This document shows positions 20,398-31,990 of a stretch of DNA of 64,000 nt, in pieces. The DNA is from Tethya wilhelma (Eukaryota > Porifera > Demospongiae > Tethyida > Tethyidae). The position numbers and the translations under genes are program-made. The first letter of the stretch is position 1. Each line of letters starts with the position of its first letter. The stretch is from contig CAXIPT010000003.1 in the NCBI GenBank assembly GCA_964030475.1, positions 3,219,720-3,283,719 of the forward strand. Direction: 5' to 3'. The notes beneath the pieces were generated by a model. The model saw only the letters and a program-made list of their open reading frames with translations. It was not told the DNA's origin and did no database searches.

Positions 20398-22380
20398 GAA
20401 GCTATGGACAATGGTGGAAGACTGTGGGGAGCAGGACCTGAGATGTCCAGAATCAAAACACAAGTCAAGCCCGAGTTCATTTATTGCACGCTAGCAAACA
20501 TTGTAAGTAGTGTACCTTTTGTTTTATTGGCGTGTGTGGTTGTGAGAGAGACTGGGGAGTAGGCAGAAGGGATGGAGGGGAGGAAGCTCCCTCTTGGCTC
20601 ACTGCCAACAATGTCAGTGTCCCTCTTGTCCAGAGCTAGTCGAGAGATCTGGCCATTCAAATCATTCACAGTACCTAGCGTGGAACACACACAGTCAATC
20701 ACTGATAGCATGACAATGACTATATATACTCACTGGTCACGTGTGCTGGTTCGTTTCTACGGCTGTGTCTTCTAGCTCTTTTCGGAGCCTTCCTCAATTC
20801 CCAGTGGGGTGGTGGGTGTGGCTGATCATTGACCACGCCCATCTCAACATCAGTACTCTAGAGAAGACACAGTCCATTAGCAGCTATTGTGGCACACATC
20901 AACCAGGACTAGCAAGTGACTCACTTGAGAGAAGTACTTCTTGTTGAGTAGAGGGGTTCCATCATCAGGGCTTCTTGTCCTCTTGGCAGTGAGGCTTCCT
21001 CCAGAGCTGCCTGAATGTTGATTGCTATCATCGCAAGAAAACATTAGCCTTCTTTGAGCTGTTGACACCCTAGGCTCGTTATGGTGTAATTGAGGTAGGG
21101 GTGTCTCTCTTGATGAGGATTTGAGCAATCGACTAGAGGCTCTACTGTTCAAAACAAGTACTTTAGCTGCTGTCGTCCCTTTCCTCTGGAGTTGGGTGGC
21201 AGAGGACCTGGCAGTGAGAGGAGGAGCTGGGACTTGACGAAATGAACGGACTTTCCTCAGTTTAGACATAAGTTCTTTCATTTTGTCTCGAGTCACAGCG
21301 TGCTCTGTCTGAGTGGTCTGTGGGAGGGAGAGAAACCATGCTTAAACAACTCTGTGACTCAATTCACTGTTTAGTGTCCTTACAACATTATACCAAATTA
21401 TATTATAATATTATTATCTTCTAATTGGCAAAATAAAATAACAATGTCCTTTCACTAATTGATGTACTCTCACCTTGGAAGTGACCACACCAATGCCATG
21501 CTGGGACTCCGATACTTGCACTGGACTGCAACTAACAAACACAAACAAACAAACAAACAAACAAACAAACAAACAAACAAAACATAAACTTCCATCTATT
21601 ATTGCACTGCTATCACTGAGATGGGATGGCTACCTGACAGAGTCACAACTCTCCTCTTCGTTGTACATCTGAAGATGTAGGAAATTAGTGTTATCAATGT
21701 CCTCTCCATTCTTCACCAACATCACAGTGTACTTCTCTCCAGGCTGGGCGTCCAAGAGTTCAGCAATTTCCAGAAGTGTAGGGTCATCCAAATCAAGTTG
21801 AACTGTGTAGTGGAGTACAATTAGTGAACCTGACCCAAACAGGAAATGGTCTTCAGCCACATAAAAGGCCGGCTACCACATGAAGGGGATGTGATATCAG
21901 CCTCACATGATGACCTACCTCTCTGAGCATGGATGGGTCCTCCTCTCATGGCAATCATCAGCTTGAGCTGAGCCCCAGAAGGAATGGAGTACTCCTCCAA
22001 ACAGAACTCATCCTGCAGCTCTGTGCCACCGTAGACAAGCTGTTGTTGGTACACTGGTATGCCTATCAGGGTGAGGTGATAATATAATCACTAGTTAGCA
22101 CCTGACCACCTTGAGAGGAGCGGTGTAAATGAGTGTAAATCTCAAGTAATACCACATCTATCAATTATCATGCCACCACAACATTTGGACACACATGTTC
22201 CAACTCTTTTTTAGCCAGCCACAGAGCTACACCTCAACACACAGTCCCCTAACCTTCCAGTCTCTGTATCTTCATCTTGATGCCCAGGATGGTCTCAAAG
22301 GGACTCACACACAGGTCGTAGACGGTGCCTGTCAGAGCCTCTATTGTCAAGTCTATCGTTTCATTCATCCCTTCTGCCAT
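20398..22380 (-). CDS. ZFAND4: ZFAND4, ubiquitin-like and middle part
   Basis: Starts at 22380. Exon 1 encodes MAEGMNETIDLTIEALTG then SPFETILGIKMKIQRLEG, and exon 2 (about 21919-22063) continues the ubiquitin-like fold through VYQQQLVYGGTELQDEF to LKLMIAMRGGPI, the ZFAND4 (ANUBL1) signature. Further exons near 21634-21803, 21474-21531, 20925-21318, 20740-20856 and 20515-20673 encode a disordered middle region. The expected C-terminal AN1 finger is not downstream on this strand; it lies flipped at 18368-18649. After 20515 only intron sequence runs into the 101-bp repeat. ZFAND4 is a poorly characterised ubiquitin-linked protein. Confidence 0.85.
21538..21580. repeat. (CAAA)n microsatellite
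   Basis: About ten copies of a CAAA unit in a ZFAND4 intron. Confidence 0.9.
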
Positions 22381-22774
22381 TTACACGGTATCTCTGAGTG
22401 TAGAAGGTACCGTCGTAAAAATCATCACTAGTGAAAGGTTGCGTTTATGTTTACGCAAATTAGTTAGCTTACTCACCACTGATCTTCTCTTCTAACTATC
22501 TCTCTTTGTTCATGGGTTAGTTTGCGTAGCTTTAGGCCACATAGCTTGTTCCCTCCTGAGCTGTGCCATCGGCGCTACGCACATTATATTGACCACTGAC
22601 ATGTCGCTAGGCGTGGTTTCTACGCCACGCCTACTTTCACATTGCGCATGCGCAGTTAGCAACACGTGTCGCACCGATTCAACATGTTCAGTGTTTGATA
22701 TCTTTATCAAGTGCTGTACGAGAACAAATGCACAGAGATCCAATTACACAAATCAAAGCAGTTTTTCTGGAGTT
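22381..22774. other. ZFAND4 5' region and RPL39 3' flank
   Basis: A gap of 394 bp between the ZFAND4 start codon and the RPL39 stop codon (both genes on the minus strand). It contains an NRF1 palindrome at 22643-22654 and no visible coding sequence. Confidence 0.6.
22643..22654. promoter_or_regulatory. NRF1 palindrome upstream of ZFAND4
   Basis: TGCGCATGCGCA, a full NRF1-type palindrome, about 265 bp upstream of the ZFAND4 start codon. Confidence 0.5.
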
Positions 22775-23124
22775 CTACAGATGCATCTTTGTTCTTCTCC
22801 AGTGCCTCCTCTTAGCATTGTACCTGATACAGATAGATGAACACAATCACAATTAACCTTTATTTTAAACAATCACATCTTGTTACTTTACCTGATTTTA
22901 TTGTTGGTTCTTAGTCTGATCCATTGTGGAATAGGCCTGTTCATCTTGGCTCTGTGGGCCAGTACGCGTTTAATCTTGAACGATTTGTATGCACCCTACA
23001 AAAACACCCATAAAATAAGAGTTAGAACGATTGAAAGAACTATTTACCGCTCAAAGGGAAAAAGAAGATTCATGCTATTGATATACGACCACAGAGAAGT
23101 GGATTGACACTTCAAACTCACCAT
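22775..23124 (-). CDS. RPL39: Ribosomal protein eL39 (RPL39)
   Basis: Three exons: the start codon alone (23122-23124), 22892-22995 and 22775-22823, with GT-AG introns. The spliced frame is exactly 51 residues, the same as human RPL39. It reads [14 protein letters not shown], then [19 protein letters not shown], then [24 protein letters not shown] and RRHWRRTK are the invariant core of eL39, a small basic protein lining the exit tunnel of the large ribosomal subunit. Each exon is too short to stand out as an open frame. A minus-strand TATA box and a pyrimidine-rich start region lie upstream. It diverges from the reticulocalbin gene across about 250 bp. Confidence 0.95.
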
Positions 23125-23212
23125 TATCTTGGATTCTTCCCGACACCTAAAGAACACCCCAGCACAGTCGGTAAGGAGAGAATTTTCATACAAAATTACT
23201 TTCTATTTATAC

Positions 23213-23221
23213 GAAACACAT
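23213..23221 (-). promoter_or_regulatory. TATA box of RPL39
   Basis: TATAAATAG on the minus strand, about 90 bp upstream of the RPL39 start codon. A pyrimidine run TTCTCTCC (23175-23182, minus strand) follows at a suitable distance and may be a 5' TOP start. Confidence 0.55.
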
Positions 23222-23377
23222 GCGGTTGTGACACGTAATCCAGTCCACGTATACGCGTAAGGGGGCGGAACGGAGGCAGTTACTCAGATATTGGATTTGC
23301 AGCAGCATCTATAACTTTGAGTCTCAGGATCTCTCCCTCCAGCATTCTTTGTACCAACAGATCTGTCCCATTGGAAC

Positions 23378-24167
23378 ATGATGAAAGTTACTGTGCTGAT
23401 TTTGCTACTCTGTGTGGCTCTCCCTGCTTGCAAAGCAGAAGATGAGTAAGTCTCATAGCAAATTTTATACTGGCATATTGAATGTTCATGTGATGTCTGT
23501 CTACAAGCTGTACACTCCCTCTCTACTCAGCTCTCCTGGACCTATGGGACAAGTGAAGGAAGAAGATCGTGACATAGAGTTTGATCAAGAAGCTCTTCTT
23601 GGCAAAACACGTCTTGATGAACTTGCACCAGAAGACGCAAAAGCTGAGATCAGGTGAGGACTAAGAGCTGGGCTGTGCGGATCAGCCTGTATTGAAGCTC
23701 TAATTACAATCTTTGCCTCCAATAAGTATGGGTGCACTTCCATTGGCAGCTTTAATTGTTTAGACAACAACCAATTCTTGCTGTGTAGTAACTTCCCCTG
23801 TGGCAGCAGGGTCAGTGAGGGGAGTTGAGGTTAGGCTAGAAGCACGATCCATGTAGCTCACCTGTAATAGGCTGTTCATTCCTGTGGAAGTTTCACCTCA
23901 TGTGAATGGACTGGTCTCTTTAGCAGTACACTGATTCCTCTCTCTCATTGCAGGAAGCTTCTGGTCCATATTGATACCAATGAAGACGGGCAGATGGACA
24001 AAGAGGAGCTGCTGAAATGGTTGAAGATCATGGATGATAAGACCTTCCTGGAAGATGTGAAGCATGTGTTTGCGAAGGAAGACAGTAACCATGATGGATT
24101 CATCACCTTTGAAGAGTATATGAGGAACAATGATATACCAGGTAAATTGAACCATATCCACACACAC

Positions 24168-24198
<31 letters not shown>

Positions 24199-24204
24199 CA
24201 CACN

Positions 24205-24262
<58 letters not shown>

Positions 24263-25172
24263 CTTTTGTTAACAGAGGAGTACATCAAAGCTGTTGAGAA
24301 CATGCAGCCTTTTCACAAGAACCTCAAGACCAAATTTGATACAGCTGATCGTGATGAAGATGGCCAACTCACACCAGATGAGTTTGCTGCAGTGGTTCAC
24401 CCTGATCGTCACGATCACATGATAGAGCACCTCGTCCGAGATCAACTCATTTCCTACGACAAAGATGAGGATGGACGCATCAGCTTTGATGAGTACTGGG
24501 GTGTGTGACGCTAGTCTCTCTATGACACTAGTCTTTGACTTGTGTTCTGGAAACTTCACGTTTGTGAAATCTTAACTTGTCTTCTCTCCATCCTTTCTCT
24601 CTAGCTCATTTCAACCCCAGCAATAAGGTTGATGCTGATCTTCCTGACTGGGCTCTCCATGAGAGGGATGAGTTTGAGGCGACTCTGGACAAAAACAATG
24701 ATGGCTACCTCGACGCAAAGGAGATTGAGAAATGGCTAGCTTCGGATGATCAGGAGTTCTACAATGAGGAGATTGAGCATCTTCTTCAAAATGCTGACAA
24801 AAACATGGCAAGTGCATCAACCAATGCTAGGCAATAGAGAGGGTGCAATCAAATACTTCCATATGGCAAATGTACAGCAGTGATACAGAGAAACAGGCAG
24901 CTGTCATTTACTCCAGAATGGCAAAAAAAAATTATTTCCATTATCAATAATTTATTCACAAAATACTTTTTTGCTAACGTAATTGCACCCGCTCTATCTT
25001 TACATTGTGCTAGTAGGTAGCTACAGCTAGAGGATGTTAGTATAATGGTCATTGCTTCATGATTCAGGATGGCAAGTTGAGTGTGGAGGAGGTGATGGAT
25101 GAGTTCCATGTGTTCATTGACAGTCCAATAACAGACTATGGCATGATTGGCAGGACACACGAAGAGCTCTAA
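23378..25172 (+). CDS. Reticulocalbin/calumenin-family ER calcium-binding protein
   Basis: Six exons: 23378-23445, 23531-23653, 23954-24141, 24276-24500, about 24604-24804 and about 25069-25172, about 300 residues. It has a signal peptide (MMKVTVLILLLCVALPACKA) and six EF-hand loops of the CREC family, such as DTNEDGQMDKEE, DSNHDGFITFEE, DRDEDGQLTPDE, DKDEDGRISFDE and DKNNDGYLDAKE, plus a last loop split by an intron. It ends in HEEL, a variant of the HDEL/KDEL ER-retrieval signal. The last intron begins with GC rather than GT; this choice restores a perfect final loop, DKNMDGKLSVEE. An N at 24204 lies in an intron. Reticulocalbin versus calumenin is not resolved. Confidence 0.92.
24171..24260. 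repeat. (CA)n microsatellite with an N
   Basis: CA repeat in a reticulocalbin intron with a single N at 24204, probably a contig join. The exons either side are consistent with one gene. Confidence 0.9.
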
Positions 25173-25345
25173 TCCAATAACTTAACTTGTGACTATCCAG
25201 CTTCATTTAGGTGACAATTATTTGTTTTATGAGTACATTAACTTTTCTTGAGTTCAAACATTAATATCATTAAATAAAACAAGATTACAGTTGTTGATTG
25301 ACACGTCAAACTACATAGTAAATGTGAGGCAATGTGTACATAATG

Positions 25346-25350
<5 letters not shown>

Positions 25351-25386
<36 letters not shown>

Positions 25387-25412
25387 CGTGTGTGTATGTG
25401 TGTGTGCATGCT
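25351..25412. repeat. (TG)n microsatellite
   Basis: TG-rich run between the convergent 3' ends of the reticulocalbin and METAP1 genes. Confidence 0.85.
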
Positions 25413-25462
25413 TTAGTATAATTATACATATCTACAAAAATGAAACAAAGCTGAACACCATT

Positions 25463-27012
25463 TCAAGAGTCAGTCATAAAGTGTGGCAGTCCATCATGAT
25501 CAGTTCTGAGTGTGAGGATCTCACATCCTGTCTCTGTCACTAGCAGAGTCTGCTCAAACTGTGCCGACCGCTTCCCATCCTGTGTACGACAAACCAGAAC
25601 ACAAACCATGAATAAACAGAAATCAGAGAGAGAAATGTCTTTACAACTCACAGCTGTGGCAGCTGTCCAATTGTCAGGCCATGTCACATCTCTCCAAGTC
25701 CCTGTGTAGAGTCAGAGGGCACGTGACCATAGTGCACACCCACCCACACTGTCACACACCCACACACAATGTACCTTCATTGATCATGGGTTCAATGGTG
25801 AAGGTGTGGCCAGGCCTCATCACTCCAATGGCTTTGTTCTCTGTAACAGGCGAAAAATGAAAAAATAAAAAAATAAATAAATGCGATCAAAATTAAACTC
25901 TACTACTTACTTGAATAGTGAGGTACATTTGGCAGCGTATGGAACAACCTGTGAGTGAGCGTATGTGTGAGTGAGTGTGTGAGTATGTGCATGTGGTACA
26001 TGAGGAGATGTTGAAGATGCACACAACAACAAAGTCTTCATCTCTCACTGGTTTATGCCGTGGCCACAGTAAGTCTTCACCACAGAGAACCCATTAGCTG
26101 AGGCGTGTTTCTGTATCTCATTACCAACATTTCGATACCTCTCTCCAGGTCGAACTGTACACCATTAGTAATAACCTTTGAACTTTAACCCCCTCTGCCC
26201 CCACTCAACGTACCAATGCCGATGCCTTTCATCATACACTCATAGGCCGTCTCCACGAGCTTCTTACTGGCATCATCAACCTTTCCAATGAAGAACGTCT
26301 CGTTTAGGTCACCATGGAAACCACCATGGTAGACAGTGATATCAACTGGGTAGCAACACAATAACATTCAAAGAGTACAAACAGCAAGCCCCTGTCATTA
26401 ACGAAGCTAATCAATTGTGCATCGTGGTCCTCACCATTACAGATGTCGCCTTCCTGCATCTCTCTAGTGTCTGGTATTCCATGGCAGATGACCTCATTCA
26501 CAGAGCTGCCGTGTGTGTGTGCATGAGGAGCCATCTTGGTGCATAAGATGCTCTCCTATCAATGCTTTTAAATAGTCATCTTCTCTTACGTGCAACATGA
26601 CTTGGGGAAGTTGAAGTAGTTGAGAGGTGAGGGGTAGCAGTCCCGCTCAACACTGGCCTGTTGGCGAGCAATTTAATCATGATGTCATACACTAGATCAA
26701 ACCACACCCACCTCATGAACAACCCGGTCAATCTCGTCTGTGGTCACGCCTGGTTTAGCAACACTGGCAGCAATGTCCAGCACCTCGCGGCCCAGCTGAA
26801 AGGAAAGGAAGACGATTGCATTGGACATCATCTCACAGAGACCCACGGCCTACAACCATACCCTGCAGGCTTTCCTCATTCCATTGATCTCCTCAGGTGA
26901 CAGCTGCCTGATGATTGAAGATCTCTTTGCCTCTCTCTCGCTCTCGGCTATCCCACTCTCGGCATAATCGGGTCGTGGAATGTGAGCAGGGACCTCTCTT
27001 GTCTTACTCTAA

Positions 27013-27043
<31 letters not shown>

Positions 27044-27478
27044 ACCTCAACCCGTAGCCACTGACCCCACACACCCAATGAGAGACTCACCAGTGGATGG
27101 ACTCTCAGTTTACCAGTGTAGTGGAAATGAGGCCAGGGGTTGTAGTGGGAGGTGGCTGCAGGCTTGCTACTGGGAACTGCTGTGCACATCAGTTAATAAA
27201 TTGATGCAGAAATTTTAGCATGTGGTGTGATTACCTGATTTCTTGTGGACCACTTTATGCTCCTTCCAGAATCCTTTGAAACAATCCTAAAGTGATAAAA
27301 CCAGTGATTGACTATGACTTTAACACGAACAGCTTTCAATCTTTTGTCTTGATCTCACCTGTGAGCAGAAGTAGCTCCCTGCAATGCTCATCTTGAGGCA
27401 GGTGGGACACTGCAGAGAGGCTGGCAATGAACAGCCAGTCGTTACACATGTTCTAATAGGATCTGCAGGAGCAGCCAT
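25463..27478 (-). CDS. METAP1: Methionine aminopeptidase 1
   Basis: Start at 27478 ([16 protein letters not shown]). The N-terminus carries the ribosome-linked zinc finger: C-x5-[22 protein letters not shown]. Exons near 27000-27170 give [12 protein letters not shown], and the catalytic part follows: [39 protein letters not shown] (metal-binding aspartates), YCGHGIN (metal-binding histidine), and [15 protein letters not shown] near the stop at 25463 (metal-binding glutamate). It is a dinuclear-metal enzyme that removes initiator methionine from nascent chains. About 12 short exons; a GA/CT tract directly precedes one splice acceptor (about 27012). It shares a short divergent promoter with RPL34. 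Confidence 0.92.
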
Positions 27479-27550
27479 AATTCTGCTGAGTCACTCTTCT
27501 CTTCATTTACTAAATACCTCCAATTAATGCGCACCCCGAGTTGTATTAGT

Positions 27551-27560
27551 GCGCATGCGC
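27551..27560. promoter_or_regulatory. NRF1 palindrome in METAP1/RPL34 divergent promoter
   Basis: GCGCATGCGC, the exact NRF1 palindrome, 73 bp upstream of the METAP1 start codon (27478) and just before the pyrimidine-rich presumed RPL34 transcription start (about 27570-27582). Confidence 0.6.
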
Positions 27561-27683
27561 GGTAGGTTCTTCCTTTCTTTTAGACTGCTGTGGAGGTAAG
27601 TCCATGTGGTGAATATCTCTTCTAATCCTTGCTCCCCGTAGCTCTCTCGCTAGTACTGACCGTGTGTGTCTGTTCCTCTGTAG

Positions 27684-28330
27684 ATGGCTAACAGGTTGAC
27701 GTATCGAAGGAGGCTCTCTTATAACACAAAGTCAAACAAGACAAAAGTGTAAGTCTCCACTCCAGCGTAGCTTTTATAGCTACTTTAGGTACTACTGCAC
27801 GTTATTTAATCCTGGGCAAGCCTATTCAGTCGTTATAGTAACTGTGTGGAGTATGTGTCATGTGTGTATGTGTGGTGGTGTACCAATAGTTCTAACTAAT
27901 GCCCATCCATTATAGCTCAAAGACCCCTGGTGGACGGCTTGTCTATCTGTATGTCAAGAAAAGGACAGCAATACCAAAATCCTCTGATGGTGTTAAGTTA
28001 AGAGGGGTAAGTGACAGACCTGTTCCGGTGGCAACGTGGTCAGGGTCTTGATGTTTCTTGTCTTCAGATACCTGCAGTCCGGCCAATCAAATTAAAGAAA
28101 CTATCTAAGCCAAAGAAGACTGTTTCCAGGGCTTATGGCGGGTGTTTGTCTCACAAGTCCGTGAGGGAGAGGTGAGATACTGCTAGTGTTGAGATTGGTT
28201 GATCAAACTGTTGCAATTTAATACTGTTTTTTTTTTGTTTTTGTTTTTAAGGATAATCCGGGCATTTTTGATTGAAGAGCAGAAGATTGTTGTACGAGCA
28301 CTGAAAGCTGCTCAGCAGCAAAAGAAATAA
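27684..28330 (+). CDS. RPL34: Ribosomal protein eL34 (RPL34)
   Basis: Coding exons 27684-27748, 27916-28006, 28068-28171 and about 28252-28330, GT-AG, about 113 residues. MANRLTYRRRLSYNTKSNK, GGRLVYLYVKKR, VSRAYGGCLSHKSVRERI and RAFLIEEQKIVVRALKA match eL34 closely. The CxxC zinc residues of many eL34 proteins are replaced in part. A 5' untranslated exon ending at a GTAAGT near 27595 follows a pyrimidine stretch (CTTCCTTTCTTTT), a likely TOP start that would put its translation under mTOR control. Component of the large ribosomal subunit. Confidence 0.94.
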
Positions 28331-28457
28331 CTTCTCAATTCTCTATTAAAATTTTAATTATGTTAGTTTGTGAATTCACTTCCAATTACGCGAGTTGCGC
28401 GAATTGTCCGCATTGTGTAGCTGTATGGCCATATGGGTGGAGTAAATCAGCAAAGTA

Positions 28458-28471
28458 GTTGCCATGACAAC
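28458..28471. promoter_or_regulatory. X-box (RFX site) upstream of DPY-30 gene
   Basis: GTTGCCATGACAAC, a complete match to the ciliary X-box consensus GTHNYYATRRNAAC, ending 6 bp before the start codon at 28478. Confidence 0.7.
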
Positions 28472-28477
28472 TAAATA

Positions 28478-29348
28478 ATGGAGGCTGAGTACTTGAAGAA
28501 GAGTGTGGCTGGTGCACTAGCCGAGGGACTGGCTGAAGTGGCCAGCAGGCGGCCAGCCGATCCAGTGGAATATCTTGCACTGTGGCTTCTCAAGCATAAA
28601 GTCAACCTCCAAACAAGAGAAGTATAAAGCATGCTACAAAGTCAATGATTTTTAAATAAATTACATTTAAAAACTCGAAATAAACTAGGAACAGGGTGCA
28701 CTCTATGTGGCTCAGCCGCCACCAGCAAAGGCTGATGAAGAGATAACCAAACCAAGTGGTGCTGACAGTGAGAGTCCAGGAGGTAAAGAGGAAGAGAAAC
28801 AAACCACAGAAGAAGTGTCAAGTGAACCTCCTCCTCAGGAGAGTGCACCACCGACCAAAGAAGACCAACCAGCAGCAATCGATGTGCCAACAATCTCCAT
28901 TGAAGTTGAGAGATCCACCTCCAAACTGAGTAGAATCGAAGAGGAACCAGAGGAACAAGAAACCACTGGGTAAAAGTCAGTGTGGTGCATTCAAGCATAT
29001 AATTATAGTAGTACACAAGATTCATTCATTTTTTGTCCTTGTATTTTGTGCAGTGATAAAGAGAAGCCTCTCTCAGAGCAACCACCAGACACTCCTCAAA
29101 CAGAGACAGAGCAGCCACCAGGCAATGAACCTCCTGCACCTGATGAGCAGCCAGCAGGCAATGAACCTCCTGCACCTGGTGAGCAGCCAGCAGGCAATGA
29201 ACCTCCTGCACCTGATGAGCAGCCAGCAGGCAATGGACCTCCTGCGGATGAGCAGCCACCAGGCAATGAACCTCCTGCACCTGATGAGCAGCCATCCACA
29301 CAACCACCACCCACTGAAGATACAGCAGCCAATGAAAACTCCACTTGA
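28478..29348 (+). CDS. DPY-30 motif protein with Pro/Glu-rich repeat tail
   Basis: Three exons: 28478-28621, 28689-28971 and about 29053-29348, about 240 residues. The first exon encodes a DPY-30 dimerisation motif: LAEGLAEVASRRPADPVEYLALWLLKH, given here as LAEGLAEVASRRPADP followed by VEYLALWLLKH. This motif is found in Set1 complexes (DPY30 itself), in adenylate and nucleoside kinases and in ciliary proteins such as DYDC and radial-spoke components. The rest is disordered, acidic and proline-rich, ending in about five copies of a 12-residue unit (GNEPPAPDEQPA). With the X-box just upstream, a ciliary DYDC-like role is more likely than chromatin DPY30. No homolog of the tail is recognised. 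Confidence 0.85.
29118..29300. repeat. 36-bp coding minisatellite, about 5 copies
   Basis: In-frame repeats of a 36-bp unit encoding GNEPPAPDEQPA in the last exon of the DPY-30 gene; one copy is one codon shorter. Confidence 0.88.
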
Positions 29349-29584
29349 ATATTTGAAATCAATGTAAATAAGTTATACATCCATATTATGTAGATACATC
29401 AATATACATAACTTAGCAATCAAAGCCAGGAAAAAACAAAAACAAAAAAAGGATTTCTAGAATACTTTATTGTAAATTTAATTATACAAATGGCCAATCT
29501 ACAATGTTCCACAAACATGTTGATCCTACAAGTCACACACACATGGGGACAGATACATTACTAGTTAGTAGCAACAACAAAGAA

Positions 29585-31560
29585 CTACATATTATCAGCA
29601 GTGCACTGAGCACAGTGGAGTTCCAAGTCAGTCTGAGTCCTGAAGTCTTTCTTGCCACACAGAGGACACGAGGCCATTGGAGGAGCAGTGTTCATTACCT
29701 CCCCGGGACTAACATAACGCCCCTGTAATTATCATACAAACTATCAATAACAGGTCATATAGTCGTGGAAACCTAATGTTATACGTACCTGTTGTCCAGT
29801 GGGCAGACCTATTGTTGTCTGTAGAGGCATATCGAGATCATTGATGGGTATCTGAGCAGGGGCCATGGTGGAGGGGCCAGGGGGGCCCACAGCCCTCAGG
29901 GGACCACGCTGGTTCAGATCATTCTAAATAATGCACACCAATAAAACACAACTGGTACATGTTATTGAATGCCATTGTCTTAATTACCGTTGGGTCCATG
30001 CGAGAGTTGGCCATTGGTTGGTCCATGCGAGAGTTGGCCATTGGTTGGTCCATGCGAGAGTTGGCCATTGGTTGGTCCATGCAAGAGTTGGCCATCGCTA
30101 GACCTTGAGAGACCGTCATTGGGTGGACTCTAACAAAATAAGAGATTATGAATGCACAAAGAAGATCTTAATTGCTCTCTCTCTCTCTTACCTCCCTGAT
30201 GGCTGCACCGTGGGGAGTGGCTGCTGGTGGGGGAACTGCTGTGTCAGCCAGGGTTGGTTGACTGCCGGCTGTAAGGGGTACCCTCCCCCTCCTCCGCTAG
30301 CAACACTGACTGGGAGTTGAGCCTGTTGAGGTGGTCTCTCCCTCGGAGGGAGGGCTGGGGCAGCCTCATGGTGACCAGTAACCATGGAGTGCTGTGGCTG
30401 CTGCTGCTGTGGCATGAAATTTGCTGGCTGTTCCCCAGACCTTCTTGCTGTCGGTTGAGGGGGTGTGACATATTGCCCACCTTGAGCAAACTGCTGTGGC
30501 TGTCCGTACATCTGGTTGCCAGAGGTGTTGAGGGGCGGCTGGTGTGGACCAGACAGGTTCCTCTGCTGCTCACCAGACAGACGGGCCTCTTGCATCACAG
30601 CAGCAGACGAGGCTACACCAGTCTCTTCATACTGATGGGGGCAAAGGACAATTACCAATGAAAACTATCTATTTGTGGGTACTAATTTTAAGCAATTTTA
30701 GTGAATAAAAGCACTGACTGATGAAAGTGCCATCAAAATGAGAAAATTAGAAATGAAAAATTTTAAACTACTACCCACAAGTAATAATTATTTTATGATA
30801 ACAGTGTCTCTAAGGTATGCACACTCCTACACTCCCACACTCCCACACTCCCACACAACTCACGGGATCCTCCTGCAGTCGTTTGGCTGCCTGACGGTTC
30901 AACCTCTCTCGAAGGTCTTTCATGTCTCTCTCCATCTTCTTCATTCTCTCCTCGGCAAGGGTCTTGACCTTGATGGATGCCTCACGCGCCTGCCTCTCTC
31001 TCTCAAAGTCCTCGTGATAGAGCTTCAACTGCAGAGAAACAATGTGAGAGATCAGAACAAAGTCTTATAAAGATCCCTTCCTCCAACCTGGGCATCCATG
31101 TGAGAGAGCCTCTCTGAGGATTCATCTCTCTGCTGTTCAACCTGCCTCATCTTGTCGGCACTCTTGGAGACCTCCATTGTCAACCTGGTCACCTCCGAGC
31201 GAAGAGAGTCCCTCTCCTTCGTCATTTCGTGCAGTCGCTGGGCACATGTGTCATAGTCCTTCAAGATGGACTCCGACTCCTTCTGGAACTCACTGCAGGT
31301 TGTTTCAACGTCTGCCTTCTCCTCAATTAGTACTGTCCTCTGTTTTGATAGCTCATCTCTCTCCGTGTTGAGCTCGTGGATACGAGATATAAACCGCTCT
31401 TTGGTGTCTTGGAGCTCTTGCAGCTCAGTCTTGGTCTTGGTGTACTGGTCCTGCAGGCTGGACAACTTCTCCTCAAGACGTTTGACACGGCAACTGTGTA
31501 GTTTGGGTAGCATGTGTGGGTGGGTGTGCATATATAAACTCGCTGTGTGTGTGTGTGTGN

Positions 31561-31645
<85 letters not shown>

Positions 31646-31934
31646 ATTTCAAGACCTGTGCTCATTCTTTGTATATTCCTCAACTGATAGTTGTTGCTGA
31701 ACTTGAGCCAGACTGCCAACTAGTTGTTCGTTTTCTCTTTGTCTCTCTGTCAGCTGTCTCTGGATGGAGCTCAGTCTGCTCTCAGCATCACGAAGGTTGC
31801 CCTCTCTCAGTGAGAGCTCCTGACGCAGCCTCTCCTTTTCCTGGGAGTGTTGAAGACTCTCAGTTACTAGTCTTTGTTCTTCTTGTTCGTAGTCAGTGAT
31901 CTGTCGTTGGAGCTGTGTGACACGATTCTAAACC

Positions 31935-31990
<56 letters not shown>

